Of a stretch of 46,189 nt of DNA, positions 7,604-15,893 are shown piece after piece. The DNA lies in assembly GCF_000981895.1 (NCBI RefSeq), contig NZ_LATD01000021.1, positions 1 to 46,189 on the forward strand. The letters run 5' to 3'. The position numbers were made by a program, and so were the translations under genes. This stretch comes from Streptomyces odonnellii (GTDB lineage: Bacteria; Actinomycetota; Actinomycetes; Streptomycetales; Streptomycetaceae). Numbering within the stretch: position 1 is the stretch's first letter; the number at the start of each line of letters is the position of its first letter. A model generated the notes under the pieces. It did not search any database. It had not been told where the DNA came from and was given only the letters and a program-made list of their open reading frames with translations.

Positions 7604-8332
7604 ATGAGCGCCTCACAGCTTCCGACAGTCATCTTCGATCTCGACGGAACACTTGTGGACAGTGAGCCCAACTATTACGAAGCCGGACGCCAACTGCTGG
7701 CCCAGTACGGGGTGACCGGCTTCGACTGGGAGCATCACACCCGGTTCATCGGCATCGGCACCCGGGAGACCCTGGAGACGCTGCGCGCGGAGTACGGGAT
7801 CGACGCGCCGGTCGACGATCTGCTGGCCGAGAAGAACCGGCTGTATCTGGAACGGGTGCACGCCTCGACGGAGGTGTTCCCGCAGATGCGGAAGTTCGTG
7901 GAGCGGCTGCACACCGAGGGCGTGCCGATGGCCGTGGCGTCCGGCTCCTCGCGTGCGGCCATCGACATGGCGCTGTCGTCCACCGGCCTGGACGCGTACT
8001 TCACCGCGACCGTCTCCGCCGAGGAGGTCGCCCATGGCAAGCCGGCACCGGACGTCTTCCTCGAGGCGGCACGCCGGCTGGGTGCCGCGCCCGCCAGGTG
8101 CGTGGTCCTGGAGGACGCGGGGCCCGGTGTGGTCGCGGCGAACGCCGCCGGGATGCGCTGTATCGCGGTTCCCTATGTCCGGGCCACGGCCGACGACCCG
8201 GCGTTCGCCACGGCCGGGCTGCTGTTCCCGGGCGGGCAGCGCGAGTTCACGGCGCAGGCCGCGTACACCTGGCTCTTCGAGACGGGTGGCTCCGGGCCGG
8301 ACGGAGGCGTCCGGCGGCCCGGAGCCCGATGA
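7604..8332 (+). CDS. HAD-superfamily phosphatase (beta-phosphoglucomutase-like)
   Basis: Protein of 242 aa, subfamily IA HAD hydrolase acting on small phosphorylated metabolites. Motif I is VIFDLDGTLVDSEP (nucleophile D12, D14), motif II is MAVASGSSRAAI, motif III is the Lys in HGKPAPDVFLEAA, and motif IV is VVLEDAGPGVVAANAAGM. The helical cap is of the beta-phosphoglucomutase type; substrate unknown. The ATG at 7604 gives MSASQLPTVIFDLDGT; an in-frame ATG 12 nt upstream (7592) is possible, and no convincing Shine-Dalgarno distinguishes them. The last codons form a strong hairpin, probably the gene's own terminator. Confidence 0.92.
   Translation: MSASQLPTVIFDLDGTLVDSEPNYYEAGRQLLAQYGVTGFDWEHHTRFIGIGTRETLETLRAEYGIDAPVDDLLAEKNRLYLERVHASTEVFPQMRKFVERLHTEGVPMAVASGSSRAAIDMALSSTGLDAYFTATVSAEEVAHGKPAPDVFLEAARRLGAAPARCVVLEDAGPGVVAANAAGMRCIAVPYVRATADDPAFATAGLLFPGGQREFTAQAAYTWLFETGGSGPDGGVRRPGAR
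8288..8326 (+). terminator. Hairpin embedded in the final codons of the HAD gene
   Basis: GGCTCCGGGC (8288-8297) plus CGGAC (8298-8302) pair with GTCCG (8309-8313) and GCCCGGAGCC (8317-8326), with a 3-nt bulge and a 6-nt loop. The stem ends six bases before the end of the stop codon, so terminator and coding sequence overlap. Confidence 0.65.
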
Positions 8333-8402
8333 CACCGGAGTCGCCCGACGTGCGGGACCGCCCGCCGCGCGCACGGCAGCGCACGGCGGGCGTGCGACGG
8401 GC

Positions 8403-8438
8403 GGCCCCGTGTCCGTCGGCGGCCCCGTGTCCGTCGGC
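8403..8438. repeat. Perfect 18-bp tandem duplication
   Basis: GGCCCCGTGTCCGTCGGC occurs twice back to back (8403-8420, 8421-8438). A weak third copy follows, and a small hairpin (CGCACG/CGTGCG, 8380-8396) precedes it. It lies in the 120-bp gap between convergent genes. Confidence 0.85.
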
Positions 8439-8452
8439 AGGCCTGGCGTCCG

Positions 8453-10192
8453 TCAGCGGACCACGTCCACGAACACCGGGTTGGTGTACATCCAGGTGTC
8501 GGCCCACGGGTCGCCGTTGCCCGGCTCGTGGGGAACCGGCCCGTGCGGGTCGATCGCCGCGCCCAGGTATCCGTCCCCGTGGCGCTTGCCGTCACTGCCG
8601 CGCAGCCGCAGGTAGAAGGACTCCTCGGCCCTGCCCACCGGGATGCGGAGCGTGTACCGGCCCCGACGGCCCCGCACGTCCGCGGTGTGCGCCACCCGGG
8701 TGTCGGGCGCACGCCAGGTGTCACGGTCCTGGACCGGGCCCCGTACCGCGCCCCGGATCACATCGAGGTGCGCCAGCCGCGGCACCTCTCCGTGCTGGTT
8801 GGGCCGGGACGCCGTGGTCACGGTGACGTTCAGGACGACCCGCTCCCCGCGCCGTACGCGCAGCCGCCCGCCGAGGGTGACCCCGCGCCCGGCGCCGTGC
8901 TCGGTGTGCACCCGTACGTCGATGCCGTCCAGGAGCTGGCCGTGGTCGACCCACACACGTCCGGCCCGAAGCCCCTCCATGACCTGCCGGTAGCCGTACC
9001 GCGTCACACCGACATGCGTCCGGCTGAACTGGCCCGGCCAGAAGTCGCCGCCCGGCTGCGGCTCGGTGGTGTTGACGGGGTCGGGGAGATGGCCGACGTC
9101 GTCGAAGTTCTGGCCGGGCAGCCAGTCCCCGTTCTTCCAGGTGTCGAACGCGACGCGGTGCACATCGGAGTTGGAGGTGATGGAGAACAGCCTGCCCTCC
9201 GCCAGCATCGAGTCCCACAGCCCGCCGACCGTCGCGGTCGCCCAGTCGAAGCCGCCGTACGTGACATACGCCGCCGTCGGATACCCCGGCCAGGAGTCCG
9301 CCGACGGGGAGTTGACGTACTCGCCGCGGATACTGTTCGGCCCGGCCCAGCCGGGGAAGGCGCCCGCCTGGGCACCCGGTGCGCCCTCCATGCCGATCAT
9401 GATCTCCGGGGCGGCGTCCCGCCAGGCGCGGATCTCGTGCGGGGAGTCGATGCCCAGGCGCAGGGGGTGGTTGGCGAGGACGAGGACATCGTCGACGTAT
9501 CCGGTACGGCGCTGCCGGTCGAGCCACTGGAGCGCCTGGACGGCGTGCGCCTCGTTGCGCGGGGTGTCGGGGTGTCCGGGGGCGCCAGCCGTATAACCCA
9601 GCAGCTTGCCGTCGTACGCCTGCTCGAAGCTGGTGAGCAGATCGACCTCGTGGCGTCCGGGCGGGGAGAAGACCGTACAGTGCTCCGCGCCCGGGACGTA
9701 CCACTCCAGGCCCTGGAAGATCAGCATGCGGCGGTTCTCGGCGCGCGCCCTGGCTATCTCGCGGTGCTCGGCCGCGGCGCCGCCGGGCAGGGAGTGGCCG
9801 ATATTGCTGTGCTCGGTCAGGACCAGCCAGTCCAGACCGTAGGTGGACGCGGCCCGGGAGAGCTGGGAGAAGGTGTATTTGGCGTCGTGGCTGTAGATCG
9901 AGTGCACATGGTGATCGCCGACCAGATAGGCGAGTTCGGGGTCGCTCTGGTTGCCGTGCCCGCGCTTGTGCCCGGCTGCCGTACCGGTGGTCGCGCCGGT
10001 CGTCGCCCCGGCCGGGGACGGCGCGAGCGCCGCCGCGCCGCCGGCGAACGCGGCACCGAACAGGCCTGCCGTACGCAGGAGTCCGCGCCGCGAGAGGCCC
10101 TGGGGGTCCAGCGAGCCGGCGGGTACGGCGGGGTCGGCCCAGTGGGGCAACTGCTGGGCATCGGGAAGGGGTTCGTGCGTGGGGTCGTGCAT
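8453..10192 (-). CDS. Tat-exported CehA/McbA-family PHP metallohydrolase
   Basis: Protein of 579 aa. A long N-region is followed by the twin-arginine motif SRRGLLR (34-40) and a hydrophobic Ala-rich stretch, so export as a folded metalloprotein through Tat is likely. The PHP domain starts at GDHHVHSIYSHDA (about 92-104), continues with LDWLVLTEHSN and LIFQGLEWYVPGAEHCTVF, and has ITSNSDVHR near residue 350; these supply the His/Asp/Glu metal ligands. The product matches the family that includes CehA carbaryl hydrolase and McbA, but the substrate here is not predictable. The C-terminal third is beta-rich. It lies 30 bp downstream of another Tat phosphoesterase, so the two probably form an operon for extracellular phosphate- or ester-bond hydrolysis. 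Confidence 0.87.
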   Translation of the reverse strand: MHDPTHEPLPDAQQLPHWADPAVPAGSLDPQGLSRRGLLRTAGLFGAAFAGGAAALAPSPAGATTGATTGTAAGHKRGHGNQSDPELAYLVGDHHVHSIYSHDAKYTFSQLSRAASTYGLDWLVLTEHSNIGHSLPGGAAAEHREIARARAENRRMLIFQGLEWYVPGAEHCTVFSPPGRHEVDLLTSFEQAYDGKLLGYTAGAPGHPDTPRNEAHAVQALQWLDRQRRTGYVDDVLVLANHPLRLGIDSPHEIRAWRDAAPEIMIGMEGAPGAQAGAFPGWAGPNSIRGEYVNSPSADSWPGYPTAAYVTYGGFDWATATVGGLWDSMLAEGRLFSITSNSDVHRVAFDTWKNGDWLPGQNFDDVGHLPDPVNTTEPQPGGDFWPGQFSRTHVGVTRYGYRQVMEGLRAGRVWVDHGQLLDGIDVRVHTEHGAGRGVTLGGRLRVRRGERVVLNVTVTTASRPNQHGEVPRLAHLDVIRGAVRGPVQDRDTWRAPDTRVAHTADVRGRRGRYTLRIPVGRAEESFYLRLRGSDGKRHGDGYLGAAIDPHGPVPHEPGNGDPWADTWMYTNPVFVDVVR

Positions 10193-10222
10193 GGGTGAGG
10201 GGTCTCCTTGGGGCTCGGCGGT

Positions 10223-12142
10223 TCAGGCGTTCATGAACTCGCGTACGGACAGGGCTCGTTCCACGACGCGGACATCGCCGACCCAGCCGTAGAGGAGCTG
10301 GTCGAGCGTCCCGCCGTACTCGTAGCCGCCGAGCAGCCAGGGCAGACCGAGCGTCGCGAGTCCCGTGGTGCGTGTGGCGGGGTTACGGGCGACGGGGCAG
10401 CCGTCGACGTACATCGTGGTGTGCTTCCCGTCGTTGACGACGGCGAGGTGCCACCACTTCTCGCGCTCCAGCTCATGGCCCCAATTGGTGACCAGGGACG
10501 GCTGGTTGAGCGGCGCCGCCGCCCACTGCGCTCCCGGCCCGTCGGAGAGGGAGAGCGTCGCGACCGGCTCGTTGGGGTCGCCCTCGGTCTTGCCCGCCGC
10601 ACCCGCCGTGCCCCGGCGGCTCAGCAGCGAGGACCAGGCGTTGTGCCCGGCGGCCCAGTCACCGGGGACCTTGCAGAAGACCTCGATGGTGTAACCGGCG
10701 CGGAAGGTGTGCGAGTTGAGCGGCGCGCCGTCGGCCGTACGGAGATACGCGCCGCGCAGCGGGGGCTTGCCGCCGTCGAAGAACAGGCTGCCGTGGCCCG
10801 GCTGGTCGGGGTGGTGGCTGTCGGACCAGCGGAGCGCCTCGGGCCCGCTGCCGGGGACGGGCACCCTGGTCAGATCGTTGCGGTGGCCGGACAGATCGCG
10901 GATACGAAGGGCCTCGTCGGCGGCCGAACCGTCCTGGCGCGGGCCGTCCTGGTATGGACCGTCGAAGCGCCAGTACGCGACGGTGCCCGGCACCAGCATC
11001 CGCGCGGCGGGACGCGGACCTCGCGCGGGAACGGGCGCGAAACCGGCGAACCGGCTCTCGAAGTCGAGCGGTACGGAGAACCGGTCCTGCGGCCCGGTCA
11101 GTTCGATCTCGTGCCGCTCCAGCTCATTGAGGTGCTCGCCCGCCCGGCCCAGGATCCACGGGGAGATGGTCTCCACGTCGATGGTGTTCCTGGAGAGGTC
11201 GAAGCGGTAGAGGCGGATCATCGCGCTTCCGCCGTAGTAGCGGTTCTGGTAGTTGGTGATGTGCAGATGGACGTCGTTGCCCGCATCGTTGCGGCGGACG
11301 GTGCGGGCGGCCGGCCAGAAGTGACCGTTGAGGGTCAGGAAGATCTGGTCGTTCCCGGCGATCAGTTCGTCCCACAGGTGTCTGCCATGGTCGGAGAACT
11401 CGGCTTCGTCCCCCGACTCGTCCGCGTACACCAGCTCGTGGGTGGTGAGGACGACGGGCGTCCCGGGATGGTCCGCGATGACCTTCTCCGCCCAGGCCAG
11501 ACCGGCCGCCGAGGGGCGCCAGTCGAGCGCGAGCACCAGCCACTCGCGGCCGGCGGCGCGGAAGAGGTGGTACGAGTTGTAGCCGTCGGGCGTGGCTCCG
11601 CCGAAGGTGGGCAGCCGGCGCATGCGCTGCGGTCCGAACGCGTCCAGGTACGGCGTACGGCCGCGCTGGTCGTCGGTGGAGGACGGGATGTCGTGGTTGC
11701 CGGCGACCACGCTGTAACCCACGCGCCGCTTGTCGAGGAGCGTGAACGTATCGCTGAGCGGCCCGAATTCCTCGGCGCGGCCGTTCTCGGTGAGATCGCC
11801 GAGATGGGACAGGAAGACGATGTTCTCGTCGCGGCCGTGGTCGAGGATGTAGCGGAGCGATGCCTCGACGGGCGCGGGGTGGATGCTGGCGCCGTCGAAG
11901 AGGTACTGGGTGTCGGGCATCACGACGAGCGTGAACCGCGGGCTGTCGGGGTCGGGCTGCCAGGGCGCCGCGCTCCGGGACTCGTCATGGCCGGTCGTGA
12001 GCGGGGCCCGCGCGGCAGCGGCGGGAGCGGCGGCGAGTCCGGCGGCCGTGGCGGCGCCGACGATTCCGGTGGCCCTGAGGAAGTGACGACGGCTGGCGGC
12101 GGCCGGGAGGGCGCCGTCGGGCCGGTGAAGCGGACTGCACAT
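10223..12142 (-). CDS. Tat-exported calcineurin-like phosphoesterase with LamG domain
   Basis: Protein of 639 aa from the ATG at 12142, chosen because CGGAGA lies 5 nt upstream; the frame is open to 12181. The Tat motif ASRRHFLRATG (16-26) precedes a hydrophobic Ala/Gly stretch. The metallophosphoesterase core shows VVMPDTQY, LSHLGDLTENG, VVAGNHDIPS, VLTTHELVY and LNGHFWPA, i.e. the D, GD, GNHD, H and GH ligand blocks. From about residue 400 there is a concanavalin/LamG-like module (YWRFDGPY, DLSGHRNDL, YTIEVFCKV, WWHLAVVNDGKHTTMYVDG, WLLGGYEYGG, GWVGDVRVVERALS), likely for binding a glycan or protein. Probably acts outside the cell on phosphoesters of unknown identity, upstream in an operon with the PHP hydrolase. 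Confidence 0.9.
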   Translation of the reverse strand: MCSPLHRPDGALPAAASRRHFLRATGIVGAATAAGLAAAPAAAARAPLTTGHDESRSAAPWQPDPDSPRFTLVVMPDTQYLFDGASIHPAPVEASLRYILDHGRDENIVFLSHLGDLTENGRAEEFGPLSDTFTLLDKRRVGYSVVAGNHDIPSSTDDQRGRTPYLDAFGPQRMRRLPTFGGATPDGYNSYHLFRAAGREWLVLALDWRPSAAGLAWAEKVIADHPGTPVVLTTHELVYADESGDEAEFSDHGRHLWDELIAGNDQIFLTLNGHFWPAARTVRRNDAGNDVHLHITNYQNRYYGGSAMIRLYRFDLSRNTIDVETISPWILGRAGEHLNELERHEIELTGPQDRFSVPLDFESRFAGFAPVPARGPRPAARMLVPGTVAYWRFDGPYQDGPRQDGSAADEALRIRDLSGHRNDLTRVPVPGSGPEALRWSDSHHPDQPGHGSLFFDGGKPPLRGAYLRTADGAPLNSHTFRAGYTIEVFCKVPGDWAAGHNAWSSLLSRRGTAGAAGKTEGDPNEPVATLSLSDGPGAQWAAAPLNQPSLVTNWGHELEREKWWHLAVVNDGKHTTMYVDGCPVARNPATRTTGLATLGLPWLLGGYEYGGTLDQLLYGWVGDVRVVERALSVREFMNA

Positions 12143-12334
12143 GTACGTCTCCGCGAAGTTTGTCCGATTGACCGAGGGCAAACTACGCGGGGGCGGCGGG
12201 CACTTGGGGGCCGGTACGGCAATGGCTGGGGGAAGAACCCATGAATGGCCGGAACCGCCGCCCCCGCTTGGCGAGGGTCTTCCGTTGGTGCCGAGGGGGC
12301 GGGCGGTACGGCTCGGTGCTCGGGACGGTGCGCC

Positions 12335-13717
12335 TCAGCGCTCCGCCCCCACCGCGGCGGTGTCGGGGCGCAGGAGTGGATCGCGCGCGACCACGCCGGT
12401 GGACGGCAGCAGTCCTACGAGGAGGACGGCGGCCGGCAGCAGGGCGGCGAGCAGACGCGCTCGACGGGGGTACGGGACGAGGCCGTCGGCCCGGGCCGGG
12501 CGATCCGGCCCGATCGCCGTGCCCGGTACGGCTGTTGGAGCGCTCGTACTCGACGGGCCGCCCCACAGCCGCAGCCAGGGCCTCGCCAGCAGCGGCCACA
12601 GCAGCACCACGGCCGTCACTCCCGCCCACCGCGGCCACCGGAGCAGATGGATGTGCGCCATGTCGAGACTGGTGGCGACCGCGGTGAGTGGGGCGTAGTC
12701 ATTGAGGATCAGGCTCGGGACGGCGAGGACCGTGACGGCCGCCGCGTGCAACAGCAGGGCGATCGGCCCCGCGAGCAGGAGCAGCAGCGGCGCCACCGGC
12801 CGGTCCGCGCGCTCGATGAACCAGCGGCGCAGCGCGCGCGGCGGGTGGTACAGCTTGCCGGTCACCCGGCGCGGTCCGGACGCCTTGGTGGCGTCGAGCG
12901 CCTCCAGTACGGTACGGGGACCGACGGCGGCCACCGCGTACCGGTCCGCCGCCAACTCCGCGCACCACAGGGCGATGACCGGCACGATCAGCAACTGCGG
13001 CAGCCGTGCGACGATCGCGAGCATCTGCCCGGTCATCAGCGACGGCTCGGGGAACGTCTGCGACAGGACCAGCCAGACCACCGGAGCCACGGCGCAGACC
13101 AGGAACACCACGGGCCAGGCGCCGACCAGCCCGGTGAAGGGGCTGCCGAGGCCGGTGATCAGATGCTCGCCGCTGGCGAGGTGCGCCACCTCGTGGAGCA
13201 GCAGGGCGCGGGCCCGGTCCGGGTCGCGCTTCCACAGCGCGAGGAAGCCGAGGGACACGGCGACCCTCCGGCCGCGCCAGCCCCGCGCGTACACCCTGAT
13301 CGAGGGGCCGCGGCCCCGCATCGAGACGGTCAGGACCGTCCCTGGCGCGTGGGCGTCGAGCAGCCGCTGTATGTCGTGGAGGGCGGAATTCGCCGGGCCG
13401 CTGACGGGCGCGACGAGGTGGTACCGCCACTCCGTGTACCGGCCGCGGAGGTGCGGCAGCAGGACCGCGGCCACCCCGGCCACGGTGAAGAGGATGGGAA
13501 TGGCCTGGCTGACGAGCATGACGCGCAGCGTGGTGAAGGCGTCGCCGGACACGTAGAGGGGGTACGTCCGGTCCGTCCAGAGGTCCTGGATCTGCTCGCG
13601 CCACCAGGTGACGGCGGCCGGCGCGTCGTAGACGTACGTCGCCATGACCAACCAGAGCCAGGGCGGCGGCGGTACCGCCTGCGGCACGCCCGCGCCGGAG
13701 GCGGCGTTGCGGCTCAC
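12335..13717 (-). CDS. M48-family membrane metalloprotease
   Basis: Protein of 460 aa with several hydrophobic segments (about 63-90, 200-222, 236-254, 295-325, 350-375, 420-435). The zinc site is HEVAH (175-179) with the downstream glutamate in AELAADRYAV (E254), the order seen in M48/BlaR1-type peptidases. The loop before it (ARGWRGRRVAVSLGFLALWKRDPDRARALLLHEVAHL) is typical. It presumably cleaves membrane or envelope proteins with its active site at the membrane face. Its ATG overlaps the stop of the preceding gene by 4 bp (ATGA at 13714-13717), implying translational coupling to an unknown Ala/Gly-rich protein and, before that, a lipoprotein. There is no adjacent BlaI-type repressor, which argues against a BlaR1-type sensor. 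Confidence 0.9.
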   Translation of the reverse strand: MSRNAASGAGVPQAVPPPPWLWLVMATYVYDAPAAVTWWREQIQDLWTDRTYPLYVSGDAFTTLRVMLVSQAIPILFTVAGVAAVLLPHLRGRYTEWRYHLVAPVSGPANSALHDIQRLLDAHAPGTVLTVSMRGRGPSIRVYARGWRGRRVAVSLGFLALWKRDPDRARALLLHEVAHLASGEHLITGLGSPFTGLVGAWPVVFLVCAVAPVVWLVLSQTFPEPSLMTGQMLAIVARLPQLLIVPVIALWCAELAADRYAVAAVGPRTVLEALDATKASGPRRVTGKLYHPPRALRRWFIERADRPVAPLLLLLAGPIALLLHAAAVTVLAVPSLILNDYAPLTAVATSLDMAHIHLLRWPRWAGVTAVVLLWPLLARPWLRLWGGPSSTSAPTAVPGTAIGPDRPARADGLVPYPRRARLLAALLPAAVLLVGLLPSTGVVARDPLLRPDTAAVGAER

Positions 13718-14715
13718 TCGGCGGACCCTCGGCCCGCGAGCCGGGCGGCCAGCCGCCGCCGCAGCCGCGCAACGGCGGACCCGCGCGTACGGCCGGACGC
13801 GCCTGGCGGCCGATCGCCCGCGAGGGCACCGAGAAAGTCCCCGGCTCCGTCCCGACGCCCCGTGTACAGCGCGGCAACGGCCTCAGCGGCCACCCGGTCG
13901 GCGGCCGGGCGCTCCATGCCGCCGTCCTGAAGACACGAGGACACGTGCACGACGGCCCGAGCGATCACCGCGAGATCGGAGACGGGCACGCCGCCGATCG
14001 CGGGCGCGGCGGGCGGGACCCGGCCCGCCGCAGGGGCCGGGCCGGGGTCGTCGGCGGTCGCGCGCATGGGAGCGCCGGAGTCGGCGGAGTCGGCGGAGCC
14101 GGCGGAGCCGTCCGGGCCCGGCCCGGCCGCCGTGGCCGCCGAGTCGTCCGTACGGCCGGAGCCCGGCGCGGCGCCCGCACCCGGGCCGGCGGCGTCGGCA
14201 ACGCCGGACGCGGCAGCCGCACCACCGGCCGTGCCGGCGCCGGCGACCGGCGCCGCGGCGCCCGGACCGGCGCCCGCCGCGGCCATCCCGGCAGCCGGGC
14301 CGCCCGTACCGGCACCGGAATCACCGGCCGCCTCCCTTCGTTCCGCTCGCTCCTCCAGGGCCAGCAGCAGCGCGGCCCCCGAGATCGCGTTGGCCGTCGC
14401 CGGGGAGGCCAGTGCCGCCATCAGGAACTGGTACGAGGAAGCCAGCGCGTCCCAGAGAGCGGGAAGGAGTGTGGCCAGTTCGCCCCCGGCGCCGCCCGGG
14501 GCCGGGGGCGCGGAGCGGAGCAGGGCGCGGCGGCCCCGGCCGCCGTCCGCGTACACCCGGGCCGTGGGGCCCGCGAAGGAGATCTCGTCCGGCGCGACGG
14601 CCCCGGCGATCCGCCCGGCCCAGGTGTCGAGCAGTTCCGTACGCCCCGCGGCCGCGCCCGCGCCGGTGGTGTCTCCGGTCGCCCCCGGCCACCGTCCCTC
14701 ATGACCACTCGACAC
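13714..14715 (-). CDS. Unknown protein with long Ala/Gly/Pro-rich linker, operon with M48 protease
   Basis: Protein of 333 aa from a GTG preceded by GGAG at 5 nt. I do not recognise the family. An N-terminal segment (about 25-130: LLDTWAGRIAGAVAPDEISFAGPTARVYADGGRGRRALLRSA, then LWDALASSYQFLMAALASPATANAISGAALLLALEER) looks folded. It is followed by roughly 100 residues of low-complexity Ala/Gly/Pro/Ser sequence (about 135-230) and a C-terminal helical region ending in a very basic tail (RGSAVARLRRRLAARLAGRG). There is no signal peptide or clear membrane span. It overlaps the lipoprotein gene upstream by 17 bp and the protease gene downstream by 4 bp, so all three are almost certainly co-translated and probably work together at the membrane. 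Confidence 0.75.
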   Translation of the reverse strand: MSSGHEGRWPGATGDTTGAGAAAGRTELLDTWAGRIAGAVAPDEISFAGPTARVYADGGRGRRALLRSAPPAPGGAGGELATLLPALWDALASSYQFLMAALASPATANAISGAALLLALEERAERREAAGDSGAGTGGPAAGMAAAGAGPGAAAPVAGAGTAGGAAAASGVADAAGPGAGAAPGSGRTDDSAATAAGPGPDGSAGSADSADSGAPMRATADDPGPAPAAGRVPPAAPAIGGVPVSDLAVIARAVVHVSSCLQDGGMERPAADRVAAEAVAALYTGRRDGAGDFLGALAGDRPPGASGRTRGSAVARLRRRLAARLAGRGSAE

Positions 14716-15568
14716 GGAAGCTCCTGGTCCCGTCGAGCGATGTGCCGCTGAGGGTCAGTGACGCGGAGTCCTCGCTCACCGTTCCCTCCAGGGTCGTGCC
14801 CGTCGCCATGCCGTACGGGAAGACCATGTACTGGCTGCACGGCAGGATCGGCTTGGGTACGAACAGCAGGTTCAGCGCGAGCGCCTCGGAGTTGCCGGGG
14901 TCGGTGAGGTCTCCGGAGATACCGCCCGAACCGTCCTCGGAGAGGGTCCAGTAATTGACGGACACCGCCTCGCCGTCCAGTGTGTCGGTCGCGTCGAGCG
15001 CGGAGGAGACCCCGAACGCCCCCGCCGGTGTCTGGCTGTCGCTGGCCCAGGTGAGGTTGAAGCTGTTGTCCTCCCCGCCGACCGGGTCGGTGATGATCAG
15101 CGTCGCGGGCAGCTCGTACGACTCGGACGTCTCCCCGCAGCCGGGATCCGAGAAGTCGACACTGATCCGGGCGGTGCCCGACCACTGGCCCCGCGGCACG
15201 CCCGACGAGACGTCGTCACCGGACCCCGAATCGGATCCGGAACCGTCCGACGAGTAGTCGTCCGAGCCCGAGTCGTCGCCGGAACCTGTGTCGTCGGTGG
15301 CCGTCTCCGTGGGCTCCTCGACCGGCTCCGACGTCTCCGTCTCGGAGGGCGTGGGCTCAGCCGTCGTTTCCGTCGGCGTAGGCTCGGCCGTCGCCGTGAA
15401 TCCACTGTCCGAGGGCTCGTCGGACGCGCCTCCGCCGCCCCCGCACGCGGTCAGCGCCAGCAGACCGCCGAGACACACCGCCGCGAGCAGCCTCTGCCGC
15501 CGGACCCGGCCCGGCCCCGGTCCCAGCCTCCCGTACCGCACACTCCGCCGCGTTCCCCGAACCGTCAT
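14699..15568 (-). CDS. Secreted lipoprotein with acidic Ser/Asp/Gly linker
   Basis: Protein of 289 aa. The ATG at 15568 is chosen because AGGGGGG lies 5 nt upstream; the frame is open to 15685. A basic N-region and hydrophobic core (RRQRLLAAVCLGGLLALTAC) end in the lipobox LTAC with acylated C42. About 90 residues rich in Thr/Glu/Pro and then Ser/Asp/Gly follow (ETTAEPTPSETETSEPVEE, later SGSDDYSSDGSGSDSGSGDD). The linker leads to a folded beta-type domain of about 170 residues (GQWSGTARISVDFSDPGCGE ... GTSLDGTRSFRVEWS) that contains a Cys pair. It is probably tethered outside the membrane with the acidic linker spanning the wall. First gene of the operon with the Ala/Gly-rich protein and the M48 protease. 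Function unknown. Confidence 0.85.
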   Translation of the reverse strand: MTVRGTRRSVRYGRLGPGPGRVRRQRLLAAVCLGGLLALTACGGGGGASDEPSDSGFTATAEPTPTETTAEPTPSETETSEPVEEPTETATDDTGSGDDSGSDDYSSDGSGSDSGSGDDVSSGVPRGQWSGTARISVDFSDPGCGETSESYELPATLIITDPVGGEDNSFNLTWASDSQTPAGAFGVSSALDATDTLDGEAVSVNYWTLSEDGSGGISGDLTDPGNSEALALNLLFVPKPILPCSQYMVFPYGMATGTTLEGTVSEDSASLTLSGTSLDGTRSFRVEWS

Positions 15569-15893
15569 CGTGACCCCCCTGCGGTCCATCCCCCGGACCT
15601 CTCCCCTGTTGCCGTACCGTTGTCGTGTCGGCCCGTCGGCCGCCGCATCGGAGGCCGCCGCACCGACGCCCCGTTTCACGATCACGGAACGCCAGTACGA
15701 CGAGTCCCCCCTGCCCCGCGCCCTCTCCCCGTCCGGCGAGGGCCGTCCCGCGCACGCCCCCCGGCGTGCGCGCCCGCGCGGAAGGCGCTACGTCAACTGC
15801 CCCCGTGCACCGCCCGGTTGGGGGTCCCAAAGTAGACGGGCTTTTGTGCCATTCACATCCCAGATGTCTGGGGGTTCGCCCTAGCCTGCTCGC
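15569..15893. promoter_or_regulatory. 325-bp divergent intergenic region with hairpin and palindrome
   Basis: Between the lipoprotein operon and the LuxR-type gene. It holds a perfect hairpin, GCGCACGCC (15750-15758) with GGCGTGCGC (15763-15771) and a CCCC loop. It also holds a short palindrome, CCCAGA-TG-TCTGGG (15859-15872), about 20 bp before the LuxR start. TAGCCT (15882-15887) then lies 6 nt before the GTG with no Shine-Dalgarno, so the LuxR mRNA may be leaderless and the palindrome would fall near the -35 region. No small ORF with convincing codon bias was seen. Confidence 0.55.
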
